Program-made: the position numbers and the translations under genes
Notes under the pieces: generated by a model
What the model was told of the DNA's origin: nothing
What the model saw: only the letters and a program-made list of their open reading frames with translations
The model's database searches: none
From: CAYGZL01 sp964354345
GTDB lineage: Bacteria; Chloroflexota; Anaerolineae; Anaerolineales; UBA4823
Direction of reading: 5' to 3'
Assembly (NCBI GenBank): GCA_964354345.1
Contig: CAYGZL010000146.1
Coordinates: forward strand, 62,001 to 126,000
DNA length: 64,000 nt
Shown: positions 33,100-42,474 of the stretch, piece by piece
How positions within the stretch are numbered: position 1 is the first letter of the stretch
Layout: every line of letters begins with the position of its first letter

Positions 33100-34110
33100 A
33101 TGAAACCCGTATCTCGTTTTCACGCTTTTTTATCTCTGATTGCCATTCTGGTGATCCTTCTCAGCGCCTGTGGCACAACCGCTACTCCAACAACAAAACC
33201 GCCACTGGATGCAACTGCACTGGCTGAACCCGAACAGGTGGAGCTCAAGGGTTCGATCGCTATCTCGGGCGCTTTCGCACTTTACCCAATGATGCAACGT
33301 TGGGTTGAGGAGTTCCAGAAGGCGAATCCTGAGGTTACGTTTGATGTTTCGGCCGGCGGCGCTGGCAAAGGCATGTCTGACACCCTGGCAGGCGCAGTTG
33401 ATATTGGCATGGTCTCACGTGCCATTACCACAGCTGAAGAAGGCAAAGGTGCCTTCTGGGTGCCGGTGGTGAAAGATGCCGTCTTTCCAACGGTCAATGC
33501 CCAGAATCCAGTCCTACAGGATTTACTTAAGCAAGGCATAACCAATGAAAAGTTTATTGGTATATTTATAACCGGTGATATTACGACCTGGGGTCAGGTG
33601 GTGGACCGTCCTGAAGTTACTGATGAAATCCATGTTTACACCCGTTCTGACGCATGTGGCGCGGCTGAGGTATGGGCGCTATTCTTGGGAAATAAAAAGC
33701 AGGAGGATCTACGTGGTATTGGAGTTTCGGGCGACCCGGGACTGCTCGATGCAGTGGTAAAGGATCCATTAGGGATCGGCTTTAACAATTTGAATTATGC
33801 TTTCGATGCAGCAACGGGCAAAGCAGTCGTTGGTTCGCTGGCGGCGCCAATTGATGCGAATAATAATAGCCAGGTAGACCCCGATGAATTGTTGGACACC
33901 AAGGCGAAAGCGGTTGAGGCGGTTGCGACAGGTAAATATCCCTCCCCACCTGCCCGGCCACTTAACCTGGTCACTAAGGGCAAACCCGGCGGTGTGGTAA
34001 TGGCCTTTATTGAATGGATCCTTGGCGATGGTCAAAAATTCGTCGGCGAGGCTGGTTATGTAGATTTGGCTCAGGAGCAATTGCAAACCGCTCTCCAAAA
34101 GATCCATTAA
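33100..34110 (+). CDS. pstS: Phosphate ABC transporter substrate-binding lipoprotein
   Basis: 336 residues. A signal peptide ends in the lipobox LLSAC (Cys near residue 25), followed by a Thr/Pro spacer and the PBP-like fold: ISGAFALYPMMQRWVEEFQK, VSAGGAGKGMSDTLAGAVDI, and YTRSDACGAAEVWALF. It binds phosphate outside the cell for the PstCAB permease encoded next. AGGAG six bases before the ATG supports the start. Downstream lies a stem-loop before pstC. The domain has features of the wider PstS-like group; phosphate specificity is inferred from the operon. Confidence 0.88.
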   Translation: MKPVSRFHAFLSLIAILVILLSACGTTATPTTKPPLDATALAEPEQVELKGSIAISGAFALYPMMQRWVEEFQKANPEVTFDVSAGGAGKGMSDTLAGAVDIGMVSRAITTAEEGKGAFWVPVVKDAVFPTVNAQNPVLQDLLKQGITNEKFIGIFITGDITTWGQVVDRPEVTDEIHVYTRSDACGAAEVWALFLGNKKQEDLRGIGVSGDPGLLDAVVKDPLGIGFNNLNYAFDAATGKAVVGSLAAPIDANNNSQVDPDELLDTKAKAVEAVATGKYPSPPARPLNLVTKGKPGGVVMAFIEWILGDGQKFVGEAGYVDLAQEQLQTALQKIH

Positions 34111-34136
34111 ATAACGCTAGTCTTAGGTTAAAATAA

Positions 34137-34171
34137 GGCCTGGGTCAGTGCATACCCCCAGGCCAATTTTT
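34137..34171 (+). terminator. Intercistronic terminator-like stem between pstS and pstC
   Basis: GGCCTGGG, a 12-nt loop, CCCAGGCC, then AATTTTT. It lies between the stop of pstS and pstC. It would let partial read-through and so give more PstS than permease. Confidence 0.6.
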
Positions 34172-34193
34172 ATCTTAATCCAGACAGGTTTGT

Positions 34194-35168
34194 ATGCAGA
34201 CTGATATTGCTCCTCCAATCATTCCGGGATCGTCGCCAAAGAAAGCTGTTGGCCGCCGTTTTCGTGATCAGCTGGCAGAAAAATGGTTTTTAATTCTGGC
34301 GGTTATGCCAACCTTACTGGTACTTTGTATCCTGTTCGCGCTGGTTATTCGTTCCTGGCCAATTCTGGAAAATCAATCCATCTGGGGGTTGCTTAGCGGG
34401 CATACCTGGCTGCCCTCGCAAGGTAAATTCGGTTTCTTCCCATTTATTGTTGGTACGTTATGGGTCACTCTGGTCGCCATGATTTTAGCGACTCCTCCCT
34501 GTCTGCTCATGGCAATTTACCTGGCCGAGTATGCCAGTCCATCATTGCGTAATTTGATGAAACCGCTCATTGATCTTCTGGCCGCCATCCCCTCCGTCGT
34601 ATACGGAGTATGGGGAATGATCGCCATCGTTCCCGTGGTCCAGGCGATCCGGCCTCTGGCGACTCGCTGGTTGGGTTTCATTCCATTGTTCAATTCACAC
34701 AATCCTACCGGCTTTAGTATCCTGGCGGGAGGGATTGTCCTGGCGGTGATGGTGGCCCCGTTTATTATTGCAGTGACGGTTGAGGTGTTGCAAACTGTGT
34801 CACGCGGATCAAGAGAGGCCTCCCTGGCTGTCGGTGCCACCCAATGGCAGACGATCAAGTCAGCAGTCATTCCCCAAGCCTTGCCAGGAATTGTCGCCGG
34901 GGTAGTTTTAGGATCTTCGCGGGCGTTGGGTGAGACTATGGCCGTGCTGATGGTCGTTGGGAATGTAGTCCAGGTGCCCAAATCTATCTTCGATGCAGCC
35001 TATCCTTTACCTGCGCTGATTGCCAATAACTACGGTGAGATGATGTCGATTCCTCTCTATGACGCAGCGTTACTGTCGGCGGCTTTGATTTTATTAGTGT
35101 TGGTGCTGGTCTTTAATATTATTTCTACCCTGATTCTACGCCATGTGATTGGGAGACGTTGGGCATGA
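34194..35168 (+). CDS. pstC: Phosphate ABC transporter permease PstC
   Basis: 324 residues with six membrane helices. The BPD_transp_1 motif is visible as EASLAVGATQWQTIKSAVIP and the PstC ending GSSRALGETMAVLMVVGN. It forms the membrane channel with PstA. ATGA overlap (35165-35168) with pstA shows translational coupling. A 25-nt gap follows the stem-loop after pstS. Confidence 0.94.
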   Translation: MQTDIAPPIIPGSSPKKAVGRRFRDQLAEKWFLILAVMPTLLVLCILFALVIRSWPILENQSIWGLLSGHTWLPSQGKFGFFPFIVGTLWVTLVAMILATPPCLLMAIYLAEYASPSLRNLMKPLIDLLAAIPSVVYGVWGMIAIVPVVQAIRPLATRWLGFIPLFNSHNPTGFSILAGGIVLAVMVAPFIIAVTVEVLQTVSRGSREASLAVGATQWQTIKSAVIPQALPGIVAGVVLGSSRALGETMAVLMVVGNVVQVPKSIFDAAYPLPALIANNYGEMMSIPLYDAALLSAALILLVLVLVFNIISTLILRHVIGRRWA

Positions 35169-36013
35169 AAAGACAGCGGTTAGAAGAAAGAATCTTTAAG
35201 GTTTTAATGATCTTATCCTTTGCGCTAGTCGCCGGTAGTTTAGGGTTTATTCTCTTGACGGTCTTGATTAAGGGCCTGCCAGCATTGAGCTGGGCAATGA
35301 TTACCCAAAGTCCGAAAGGTGGTTATTACCTGGGTAAAGAAGGGGGCATTCTAAACGCCATCATTGGTTCGCTTTACCTGGCGGGCGGCGGCACAGTGCT
35401 GGCGTTGATCTTCAGTCTCCCTCTGGCATTGTTCCTGGAAGCCTATATGCGCCGGTCTCGGTGGGCAGATTTTGTACGCCTTTCGCTCGATGTTTTGTGG
35501 GGAATACCCTCGATTGTCTACGGCGCTTTTGGCTTTACCATCATGTTGGCCTTGGGAATGCGCGCCTCTTTGTTGGGCGGGATTATTGTCCTGGCTTTCT
35601 TGGAACTACCAATCATGACGCGCGCGATGGATGAAGTCATCCGGATGGTGCCGTTTGACCTGGAGCAGGCAGCTTTTGCCCTCGGTTCGACTCGATTGGA
35701 AACCGCCCTGCGGGTAATTTTCCGCCAGATATTGCCTGGCCTGGTGACAGCTGCCCTGTTGGCTTTTGGGCGTGGCATTGGTGACGCGGCTTCAGTCTTA
35801 TTTACGGCTGGATACACTGATCGCATCCCTACTTCGCTGCTGCGCCCGACGGCTTCCCTACCGTTGGCAATTTTCTTCCAGTTAGGAACACCTTACCCCG
35901 AAGTACAACGCCGGGCATATGCCTCAGCCTTGATCCTGACTTCCATCGTTTTAGCGATCAGCCTGGTTTCTCGTTGGGTGTCCAGCCGTCTTTCCCGCCA
36001 TACGATCCTATAA
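35165..36013 (+). CDS. pstA: Phosphate ABC transporter permease PstA
   Basis: 282 residues with six membrane helices. Conserved strings: GGILNAIIGSLYLAGGGTVL, WGIPSIVYGAFGF, and QAAFALGSTRLETALRVIFR, the coupling-helix EAA motif region, then GIGDAASVLFTAGYTDRIP. ATG 35165 overlaps the pstC stop in ATGA; an earlier TTG start is not needed. It partners PstC and is energised by PstB. Confidence 0.94.
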   Translation: MKRQRLEERIFKVLMILSFALVAGSLGFILLTVLIKGLPALSWAMITQSPKGGYYLGKEGGILNAIIGSLYLAGGGTVLALIFSLPLALFLEAYMRRSRWADFVRLSLDVLWGIPSIVYGAFGFTIMLALGMRASLLGGIIVLAFLELPIMTRAMDEVIRMVPFDLEQAAFALGSTRLETALRVIFRQILPGLVTAALLAFGRGIGDAASVLFTAGYTDRIPTSLLRPTASLPLAIFFQLGTPYPEVQRRAYASALILTSIVLAISLVSRWVSSRLSRHTIL

Positions 36014-36066
36014 CGGACAGTGTGGTGGATGTATAGTTTTAGGATATTTTTCAGGAGTTAAGATTT

Positions 36067-36822
36067 ATGGATGCCCATATCCAAATCCGGAATTTGAATG
36101 TCGCCTATGGGGATAACCAGGCTTTAAAGGAAATTAACCTGGATATTCCCAAGCAGCAAATCACGGTTATTATGGGACCTTCCGGTTGTGGTAAAACCAC
36201 CTTGTTGAAAAGCTTTAACCGTTTTCTTGAATTGACGGACCATACACATCTCACTGGTCAGGTGCTGGTGGATGGCGAAGATATCTATATCCCTACGGTG
36301 GATGTGACCGAGATCCGAAAGAAGATTGGCTTGTTGGCTCAGCACCCGTATCCTTTACCCATGTCAATCTACGATAATGTTGCTTATGGACTGCGGATCC
36401 ACGGGATGTGTAAAAAAGGCCGTGAGTTGGACAACGCGGTGAAACACTACCTGGAGATCGCCGGGTTATGGGAGGAAGTAAAAGACCGCCTGCACAAACC
36501 TGCCACCGGGCTCTCCATTGGCCAGCAGCAGCGCCTGTGCCTGGCGCGCGGTCTGGCAGTTGAGCCAGAAATCTTGTTAGGTGATGAGCCGACGTCTGCC
36601 TTGGATCCGATATCAGCGCAAAATATCGAGAAACGTCTGCTCGATTTAAAGCAACAATACACAATCGTCCTGGTTACCCACATCCTACGCCAGGCCAAAC
36701 GTCTGGCAGATTATGTGGTCTTCATGTATCTGGGGGAGGTGGTCGAGTGTGGACCGGCTCACGATGTTTTCGAGCATCCCCGGCAGGAGCGTACCCAGGC
36801 CTATCTGGCCGGTCAGTTCTAA
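36067..36822 (+). CDS. pstB: Phosphate ABC transporter ATP-binding protein PstB
   Basis: 251 residues. Walker A is GPSGCGKTTLLKSFNRFLEL, Walker B is ILLGDEPTSALDP, and the switch His is in VLVTHILRQAKRL. The ABC signature reads LSIGQQQR instead of the usual LSGGQQQR, a Gly to Ile change next to the conserved Ser. The gene is 53 nt after pstA. It energises PstCA. No phoU follows in the window. Confidence 0.93.
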   Translation: MDAHIQIRNLNVAYGDNQALKEINLDIPKQQITVIMGPSGCGKTTLLKSFNRFLELTDHTHLTGQVLVDGEDIYIPTVDVTEIRKKIGLLAQHPYPLPMSIYDNVAYGLRIHGMCKKGRELDNAVKHYLEIAGLWEEVKDRLHKPATGLSIGQQQRLCLARGLAVEPEILLGDEPTSALDPISAQNIEKRLLDLKQQYTIVLVTHILRQAKRLADYVVFMYLGEVVECGPAHDVFEHPRQERTQAYLAGQF

Positions 36823-36910
36823 GTTGCGCTATAATGGAACTGGTTAGTGGAAAGGTAGCTCCAAGCGATCTATAATGTATCTTCCACCGCTGACCAGATA
36901 AGGTGTAAAG

Positions 36911-38245
36911 ATGAACCGGCGTTTTTGGTTTTGGATCTTTTTTATAGCCAGCCTTTTATGGCCAACCTGGACTATCCGGGTGAGTGCGCAGACCGAGAAC
37001 CCGCAGGTGTTAGTTCTGAAAGCAGACGGGGCACTCACTCCTGCGATGCTGGAATACTTGAAGCGTGGTATTCGCACCGCCGAAGGTGAGCAGGCCGAAT
37101 TGATAATATTTCAGCTCAACACACCGGGGGGTAGTTTAACGTTGATGAATGAGATGGTGCAGGTTATCCGCGCCAGTGCAGTACCCGTCGTCGTTTATAT
37201 CGCCCCGCGCGGGGCGATGGCTGGTAGTGCGGGCACGATGATAACCCTGGCTGGGCACGCGGCAGCCATGGCGCCAGAGACTACCATTGGCGCGGCCAGT
37301 CCGGTCGGTCCTGGAGGGGAGGATTTGAACCAAACAGCCGAGGCTAAGGAGAAGGAAATTCTCAAAGCCACAGTGCGCTCCCTGGCCGCACAGCGCGGTC
37401 CGGCGGCTGTGCAACTGGCTGAGGCGACGATCGAGTCTGCCCGGGCAGCCTCGGCTCAGGAGGCCTTTCAGGTGAGACTGATTGATATCATTGCCAACAA
37501 TGAGTCTGCCTTACTCCGGCAACTTGACGGTTTTCGAGTTCAACTACCTGAGGGAGAACGTGTATTACACACAATGGATGCTCAGGTGACTGAGTTTCCA
37601 TCTTCCTTCGTCGAACAACTCCTTTCCATGATGACGAACCCTAATATCGTATTTGTGCTGTTGTTGGTTGGCTTCCAGGCGATCTTGATTGAAATCGCCA
37701 GCCCAGGTGGGTGGGTAGCCGGGTTTATTGGCGTAATATGCCTGGCCTTATCCGGTTATGGATTGGGGATCTTGCCAATTAACTGGTTCGGGATCATTTT
37801 CTTAATTACAGCGTTTGTGTTGTTCATTTTAGACATCAAAGCACCCACACACGGGGCGCTGACTGTCGCCGGTGTGGCGTCGTTGATCGTGGGTTCACTG
37901 GTGTTGTTCAATAGTCCCAGCGTGCCAACTTTCCAGCGTGTCTCGGTGCCCTTGATTGTTGGTGTTTCGATGACGACTGGCGCTTTATTCTTCGGTGTAC
38001 TGATTTTCGCCCTGCGTGCCCAGCAGACGCCCATTCGCATGGGCCACGAAGGCCTGATTGGTCACACGGGCATCGCGCGAACCGACCTGGCACCGAGTGG
38101 CATGGTCCAGTTGGCGAGTGAGCAATGGAGCGCTGAACTGGCGGAAGGAGTTGAACCGTTGCCCAAAGGAACGCGCGTAGTCGTGGAGCAAGTACGCGGT
38201 ATCCACCTGGTGGTACGGAAAGCGGAAACGCCCATGGGGCATTAA
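36911..38245 (+). CDS. NfeD/ClpP-class membrane serine protease
   Basis: 444 residues, the full-length NfeD-1b form. A signal peptide is followed by a ClpP-like protease domain with the catalytic Ser in AMAGSAGTM and the Lys in the following EAKEKEILKATVRS region (Ser-Lys dyad). Four or five membrane helices (about 235-375) and a C-terminal OB-like NfeD domain (GLIGHTGIARTDLAPSG) follow. NfeD proteases cleave stomatin-like partners; no stomatin gene is adjacent. AAGGTG is upstream of the ATG, and two TATAAT strings lie at 36830 and 36871. Confidence 0.9.
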   Translation: MNRRFWFWIFFIASLLWPTWTIRVSAQTENPQVLVLKADGALTPAMLEYLKRGIRTAEGEQAELIIFQLNTPGGSLTLMNEMVQVIRASAVPVVVYIAPRGAMAGSAGTMITLAGHAAAMAPETTIGAASPVGPGGEDLNQTAEAKEKEILKATVRSLAAQRGPAAVQLAEATIESARAASAQEAFQVRLIDIIANNESALLRQLDGFRVQLPEGERVLHTMDAQVTEFPSSFVEQLLSMMTNPNIVFVLLLVGFQAILIEIASPGGWVAGFIGVICLALSGYGLGILPINWFGIIFLITAFVLFILDIKAPTHGALTVAGVASLIVGSLVLFNSPSVPTFQRVSVPLIVGVSMTTGALFFGVLIFALRAQQTPIRMGHEGLIGHTGIARTDLAPSGMVQLASEQWSAELAEGVEPLPKGTRVVVEQVRGIHLVVRKAETPMGH

Positions 38246-38272
38246 TCTCAGGCTGGATGGAGATTTTATTAT

Positions 38273-39232
38273 ATGCCTTTTACACCTACACGTGACCGGA
38301 TCAAGCCGGAAGAGACTGGTGCGATTCCCATGCGCCGCCCGGAGTGGATTCGGGTGCGCGCCCCCTCGGGCGAAACTTATCAAAATCTTGTTCACCTGAT
38401 GCGTAGCAAATCGCTACACACGGTTTGTGAAGAGGCCATGTGCCCAAACATGGGTGAATGTTGGGGCTCTGGTACAGCCACTTTTTTGATGATGGGCGAT
38501 ATCTGCACGCGTTCGTGCGGCTTTTGTGATATCAAGCGCGGCCAACCTTCCCCCTTAGATTGGCTGGAACCAAAGCGAGTGGCTGAGGCGGTCATGTCCA
38601 TGAACCTAAAGCATGCGGTTATTACCAGTGTGAATCGGGATGACCGCGCAGATGGGGGTGCGCCGATCTTTGCCATGGTTATTCGCCATATCCGCCAGGT
38701 GCATCCGGGTTGCTCAATTGAAGTCCTGATCCCCGATTTCAAGGGTAGCCTGGAAGCGCTTAAGATTGTGATGGACGCACGCCCGGAGATTCTCAATCAT
38801 AACGTAGAGACAGTGCCACGCCTGTTCAAAGCTGTGCAACCACAGGATCGCTATGAGTGGGCAGCGGTCACATTAGGGAATGCACGTAAGCTGGACCCGG
38901 AGGTATTGACGAAATCAGGCATCATGGTTGGTTTAGGTGAAACCATCGAGGAAGTAAAGGAGGTAATGCGTGACCAGCGCAGCTGGGGGGTGGATATTTT
39001 AACAATTGGTCAATATCTGCAGCCAAGTAAGAAGCATCTGCCTGTCGCTCGTTATTACACCCTCGAGGAATTTGCCGATTTAAAAGAGTTCGCCTACCAG
39101 CTTGGCTTCAAGTGGGTAGAGTGCGCGCCATTGGTGCGCTCGTCCTATCATGCAGCTGAGCAGGTGCGTGCTTTAAGTATCGTACATCGGAAGTTATATG
39201 GCGAGTTAGCGACTGACCCGCCAGGGAGTTGA
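38273..39232 (+). CDS. lipA: Lipoyl synthase
   Basis: 319 residues. Both iron-sulfur clusters are accounted for: the auxiliary set CEEAMCPNMGEC and the radical-SAM motif CTRSCGFC. FLMMGDICTRSCGFCD and the C-terminal RSSYHA (Ser ligand of the auxiliary cluster) complete the family signature. It inserts two sulfurs into octanoyl chains on lipoyl domains. LipB is not in the window. It is followed after 3 nt by the NBR1-Ig lipoprotein gene. Confidence 0.95.
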   Translation: MPFTPTRDRIKPEETGAIPMRRPEWIRVRAPSGETYQNLVHLMRSKSLHTVCEEAMCPNMGECWGSGTATFLMMGDICTRSCGFCDIKRGQPSPLDWLEPKRVAEAVMSMNLKHAVITSVNRDDRADGGAPIFAMVIRHIRQVHPGCSIEVLIPDFKGSLEALKIVMDARPEILNHNVETVPRLFKAVQPQDRYEWAAVTLGNARKLDPEVLTKSGIMVGLGETIEEVKEVMRDQRSWGVDILTIGQYLQPSKKHLPVARYYTLEEFADLKEFAYQLGFKWVECAPLVRSSYHAAEQVRALSIVHRKLYGELATDPPGS

Positions 39233-39235
39233 TCT

Positions 39236-39961
39236 GTGCGGCGGATAACCCAGAAACTACTGCTCTGCATTGCTTTGATTTCAGGACTTTTGCTGGCAGC
39301 TTGCAAGTTGCAGGCGCCAGCCGGAGCCATTACGCCCTCCCAGGCGCCACAGGCGGTTTTTACTGCTGCGGCGCAAACGGCTGAGGCGATGCGTTTCGCT
39401 ACTATCTCGGCTGTCCCACCGACCTCGCTGCCGATGTCTTCCACTCCGATCATTCCTTCAGCCAGCCCGACTGCTACCTGGACACTTACACCTGCTTTTA
39501 CTGCAACACCAACCTTGACAAAAACACCAGCGGGTTGGAATATGGCGGAATTTTTAGAGGATGTGACCGTAAAGGACGGAACACAGTTCTCGCCTGGTCA
39601 GGCTTTCGTTAAAATCTGGCGTTTGAAGAATGTCGGTACTACGGTTTGGACGACTGCCTACACGTTGATTATTGCCACGGGTGAACAGATGAGCGGGGCA
39701 GCTTCATCTTTCCTGCCAGCTCAGGCTTCTCCGGGTGAGACCCTGGTTCTCTCGTTGAACCTGGTAGCCCCCCTTCAAGCTGGGCATTATCGGGGTTACT
39801 GGTCCTTGAAAGCGCCAGATGGCCAGGTATTTGGAGTTGGTGCGGCCTATAACGAACCGATTTGGGTGGATATTGTCGTGGTCAACGGGGCGACTCCGAC
39901 TATCACTCCCGCCCCTACGCTTCTACATACGCCCACAGGGACAATTACCCCCTCTCCTTGA
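39236..39961 (+). CDS. NBR1-Ig-like domain lipoprotein
   Basis: 241 residues. A lipoprotein signal (LLLAAC) is followed by a Thr/Pro/Ser-rich spacer and a C-terminal NBR1-type Ig domain (about 100-210): FLEDVTVKDGTQFSPGQAFV, then KIWRLKNVGTTVWTTAYTLI and a final YWSLKAPDGQVFGVG. The family occurs on surface proteins of Chloroflexota and related bacteria; function is not known. The GTG start is 3 nt after the lipA stop, implying co-translation. Confidence 0.8.
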   Translation: MRRITQKLLLCIALISGLLLAACKLQAPAGAITPSQAPQAVFTAAAQTAEAMRFATISAVPPTSLPMSSTPIIPSASPTATWTLTPAFTATPTLTKTPAGWNMAEFLEDVTVKDGTQFSPGQAFVKIWRLKNVGTTVWTTAYTLIIATGEQMSGAASSFLPAQASPGETLVLSLNLVAPLQAGHYRGYWSLKAPDGQVFGVGAAYNEPIWVDIVVVNGATPTITPAPTLLHTPTGTITPSP

Positions 39962-39997
39962 ACATCGGAGTAATAGCGGCTCCCGTTTAAGTTTTCA

Positions 39998-41089
39998 ATG
40001 GATAACTCACGATTGGTTGGGTTAGCTCAAACAATCAAAGCAGAAGCGCACCGGTTGGGTTTTATTATGGCGGGAATAACATCCGCAGCCCCCCCGCCAC
40101 ACTACCCGGTCTTCGAATACTGGTTAGCGGCACGTCGACATGGCGAAATGAGTTATTTGGCGAGCGAACGTTCGCGCCAACGCCGGGCTGATCCGCGCCA
40201 GATTTTACCGGATTGTCGCTCAATCCTGGTTTTAGGCGTAAGGTATCCGGCGCCGGATTCTATACCGTTCCCTCCTGGCGAGGCAGGTCGGGTTCCAACG
40301 GGGCGGGTGGCGGCTTATGCCTGGGGGGCTGATTATCATGGCTTATTGGGAGGACGGTTACGAGCTCTGGTAAATTCCATCGAGAGTCAAGCTGGGCGAG
40401 CAGTGCCGAATCGTTGGTATACCGATACGGGTCCGCTGTTGGAGCGCGACCTGGCTCAGCGCGCTGGTTTGGGGTGGATCGGCAAGAACACCTGCTTGAT
40501 CCATCCGCGTCTGGGCTCGTATTTTATATTAGCTGAAATCTTATTGGGATTAGAACTGGAACCGGATGTTCCTTTTATGGCTGACCGTTGTGGAAGCTGC
40601 ACCGCTTGCCTGGCAGCCTGCCCGACAGGCTGCATCTTGCCGGATCGCACGCTAGATGCACGGCGGTGTATTTCTTACCTGACCATTGAATTGAAAGGGG
40701 AAATACCGGGTGATCTGCGTCCAAGGATGGGGGAATGGGTTTTCGGCTGCGATATTTGCCAACAGGTTTGTCCATGGAATCAGCGGTGGGCAGTTTCTCC
40801 AGGCGACCCAGCTCTGGTAGCGCGGCCCGGTGTTCCCCACCCTGACCTGGTACAGGAGTTGTCCCTGACGATGGAGGCCTTTACTCAAAAGTTCAGGGGC
40901 AGTCCTATACAGCGCACCCACCGGCGCGGCTACCTGCGCAATGTCGCAGTGGCTTTGGGCAATTCTGGCTGCCCGTCCGCACGATCCGCGCTAGAACGCG
41001 CTGCCCAGGCCGATCCGGAGCCGTTGGTGCGAGCGCATGCGACCTGGGCGCACGATCTGTTGGCGAAGCGTGCTGACCGCCTGGGTTAA
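39998..41089 (+). CDS. queG: Epoxyqueuosine reductase
   Basis: 363 residues. Two [4Fe-4S] motifs are clear: CGSCTACLAACPTGC and CDICQQVCPWN. GWIGKNTCLIHPRLGSYFIL and the upstream YTDTGPLLERDLAQRAGLGW are the family core. QueG reduces epoxyqueuosine to queuosine in tRNA anticodons, using cobalamin. The C-terminal about 60 residues include a HEAT-like repeat (YLRNVAVALGNSG). No other queuosine gene is adjacent. Confidence 0.92.
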   Translation: MDNSRLVGLAQTIKAEAHRLGFIMAGITSAAPPPHYPVFEYWLAARRHGEMSYLASERSRQRRADPRQILPDCRSILVLGVRYPAPDSIPFPPGEAGRVPTGRVAAYAWGADYHGLLGGRLRALVNSIESQAGRAVPNRWYTDTGPLLERDLAQRAGLGWIGKNTCLIHPRLGSYFILAEILLGLELEPDVPFMADRCGSCTACLAACPTGCILPDRTLDARRCISYLTIELKGEIPGDLRPRMGEWVFGCDICQQVCPWNQRWAVSPGDPALVARPGVPHPDLVQELSLTMEAFTQKFRGSPIQRTHRRGYLRNVAVALGNSGCPSARSALERAAQADPEPLVRAHATWAHDLLAKRADRLG

Positions 41090-41121
41090 AGACCTGAGCG
41101 GGTAACACCCTCTTGGGGCAG

Positions 41122-41130
41122 TGTTATAAT
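41122..41130 (+). promoter_or_regulatory. Extended -10 promoter of the C39 gene, leaderless
   Basis: TGTTATAAT, six bases before the ATG at 41137. With the usual spacing the start point is the A of the ATG, and there is no Shine-Dalgarno. Confidence 0.55.
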
Positions 41131-41136
41131 GCGCCC

Positions 41137-42465
41137 ATGATCCGGCGATCGCTGGCTATTGTAATCTTAGTGTTAATCGGGTTGTGTCTGTTCAGCGCGG
41201 CGCTATATCAGATACCGGCAATCCACGAGCGTCTGGCCTGGCGACTGGAAGCTCTGCAGGCAGATATTCGTTATGCCCTGAAGCCCCCCGAACAGGCTGT
41301 GTTTGTGCCGCGAGCCATGACTGTTATGCCTTCCGTCACATTAACTGCCTCGACTTTCTTGCCAACTCTGACCTTGACCACTACACCATCTCCCTTTCAA
41401 GCGCCAACCCAACCAGGGCCGACAGGCACGCCAACGCGTTCTCCAACGCCCACCATTTCACCCACTCCATTGCCGACCAAAACCAGCCTGAAAGGGGTTG
41501 TGCATGAATATCAGCTCTGGAACAATTGTGGACCGGCTAACCTGGCGATGGCGCTTTCATTCTGGGATTGGCAGGGTGATCAGCGTGTGGCAGCGGCTTT
41601 TTTGAAACCTAACCAACGTGACAAGAACGTGATGCCATATGAGATGCAAGCTTTTGTGGAGGAAGAGACTGACTTAAAAGGCGTTGTCCGTTACGCAGGT
41701 GATTTACATCTCTTGAAGACATTTCTAAGCGCCGGTTTTCCGGTTGTCGTCGAGAAGGGTTTCGAGGGGCGCGGTTTTGAAGGTTGGATGGGTCATTATG
41801 AAGTGATTACCGCTTATGATGACACCCGCCAGCGGTTTACCGCACAGGATTCTTATTACGGACCTGATCTGCCTGTGGCTTATGCTGACCTGGAAAAAAG
41901 CTGGCGGTCATTCAACTTTGCCTATTTAGTAATTTATCCAGCGCAACGTGAGACGGAGGTGCTGACCATCCTTGGTCCGCAGGCCGATGAAATCACCAAT
42001 TACCAATCTGCGGCGCAGAAAGCGTCAGACGAAATATATGCTTTGACCGACCGCGACCAATACTTTGCATGGTACAACCGCGGCAGCAGCCTGGCTCTTT
42101 TACAGGATTATGGAGGCGCAGCTCAAGCCTATGACCAGGCCTTCGCCCTTTATCCCCAAATCCCAGAGAAGGAACGTCCCTGGCGCATGCTTTGGTACCA
42201 GACCGGCCCGTACTTTGCATACTTCGGTGTGCAACGCTATTATGATTTGATCGCTCTGGCGACGCAAACGATTGATAATGCCAACGAGCCAGCAATCGAA
42301 GAAAGTTGGTACTGGCGCGCCCGCGCTTTTTATGAGTTGTACAAATTGGAAAGTAAGCAAGAGTATTACGATCACGCGGTTGAAGATTTCCAAACCAGCC
42401 TGAAATGGCATCCCGATTTCAACCCAACTATTTACCAGCTCAATCTACTTGGCATCAATCCTTAA
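41137..42465 (+). CDS. C39-like cysteine peptidase with TPR repeats, exported
   Basis: 442 residues. An N-terminal membrane segment (LAIVILVLIGLCLFSAAL) and a Thr/Pro-rich spacer precede a C39 papain-like domain: QLWNNCGPANLAMALSFWDW has the catalytic Cys, and GHYEVITAYDDTRQRFTAQD has the His and Asp positions. TPR-like helices fill the C-terminal half (WYNRGSSLALLQDYGGAAQA, EDFQTSLKWHPDFNP). It probably cleaves peptides or cross-links outside the cell; the substrate is unknown. It is preceded by a leaderless promoter and is followed after 9 nt by the sbcD-like gene. Confidence 0.8.
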   Translation: MIRRSLAIVILVLIGLCLFSAALYQIPAIHERLAWRLEALQADIRYALKPPEQAVFVPRAMTVMPSVTLTASTFLPTLTLTTTPSPFQAPTQPGPTGTPTRSPTPTISPTPLPTKTSLKGVVHEYQLWNNCGPANLAMALSFWDWQGDQRVAAAFLKPNQRDKNVMPYEMQAFVEEETDLKGVVRYAGDLHLLKTFLSAGFPVVVEKGFEGRGFEGWMGHYEVITAYDDTRQRFTAQDSYYGPDLPVAYADLEKSWRSFNFAYLVIYPAQRETEVLTILGPQADEITNYQSAAQKASDEIYALTDRDQYFAWYNRGSSLALLQDYGGAAQAYDQAFALYPQIPEKERPWRMLWYQTGPYFAYFGVQRYYDLIALATQTIDNANEPAIEESWYWRARAFYELYKLESKQEYYDHAVEDFQTSLKWHPDFNPTIYQLNLLGINP

Positions 42466-42474
42466 CCCGCTATC

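Noticed and set aside
40150..40180. GAACGTTC palindrome in queG as a LexA box
   Set aside because: It lacks the 4-nt spacer and lies inside a coding region.
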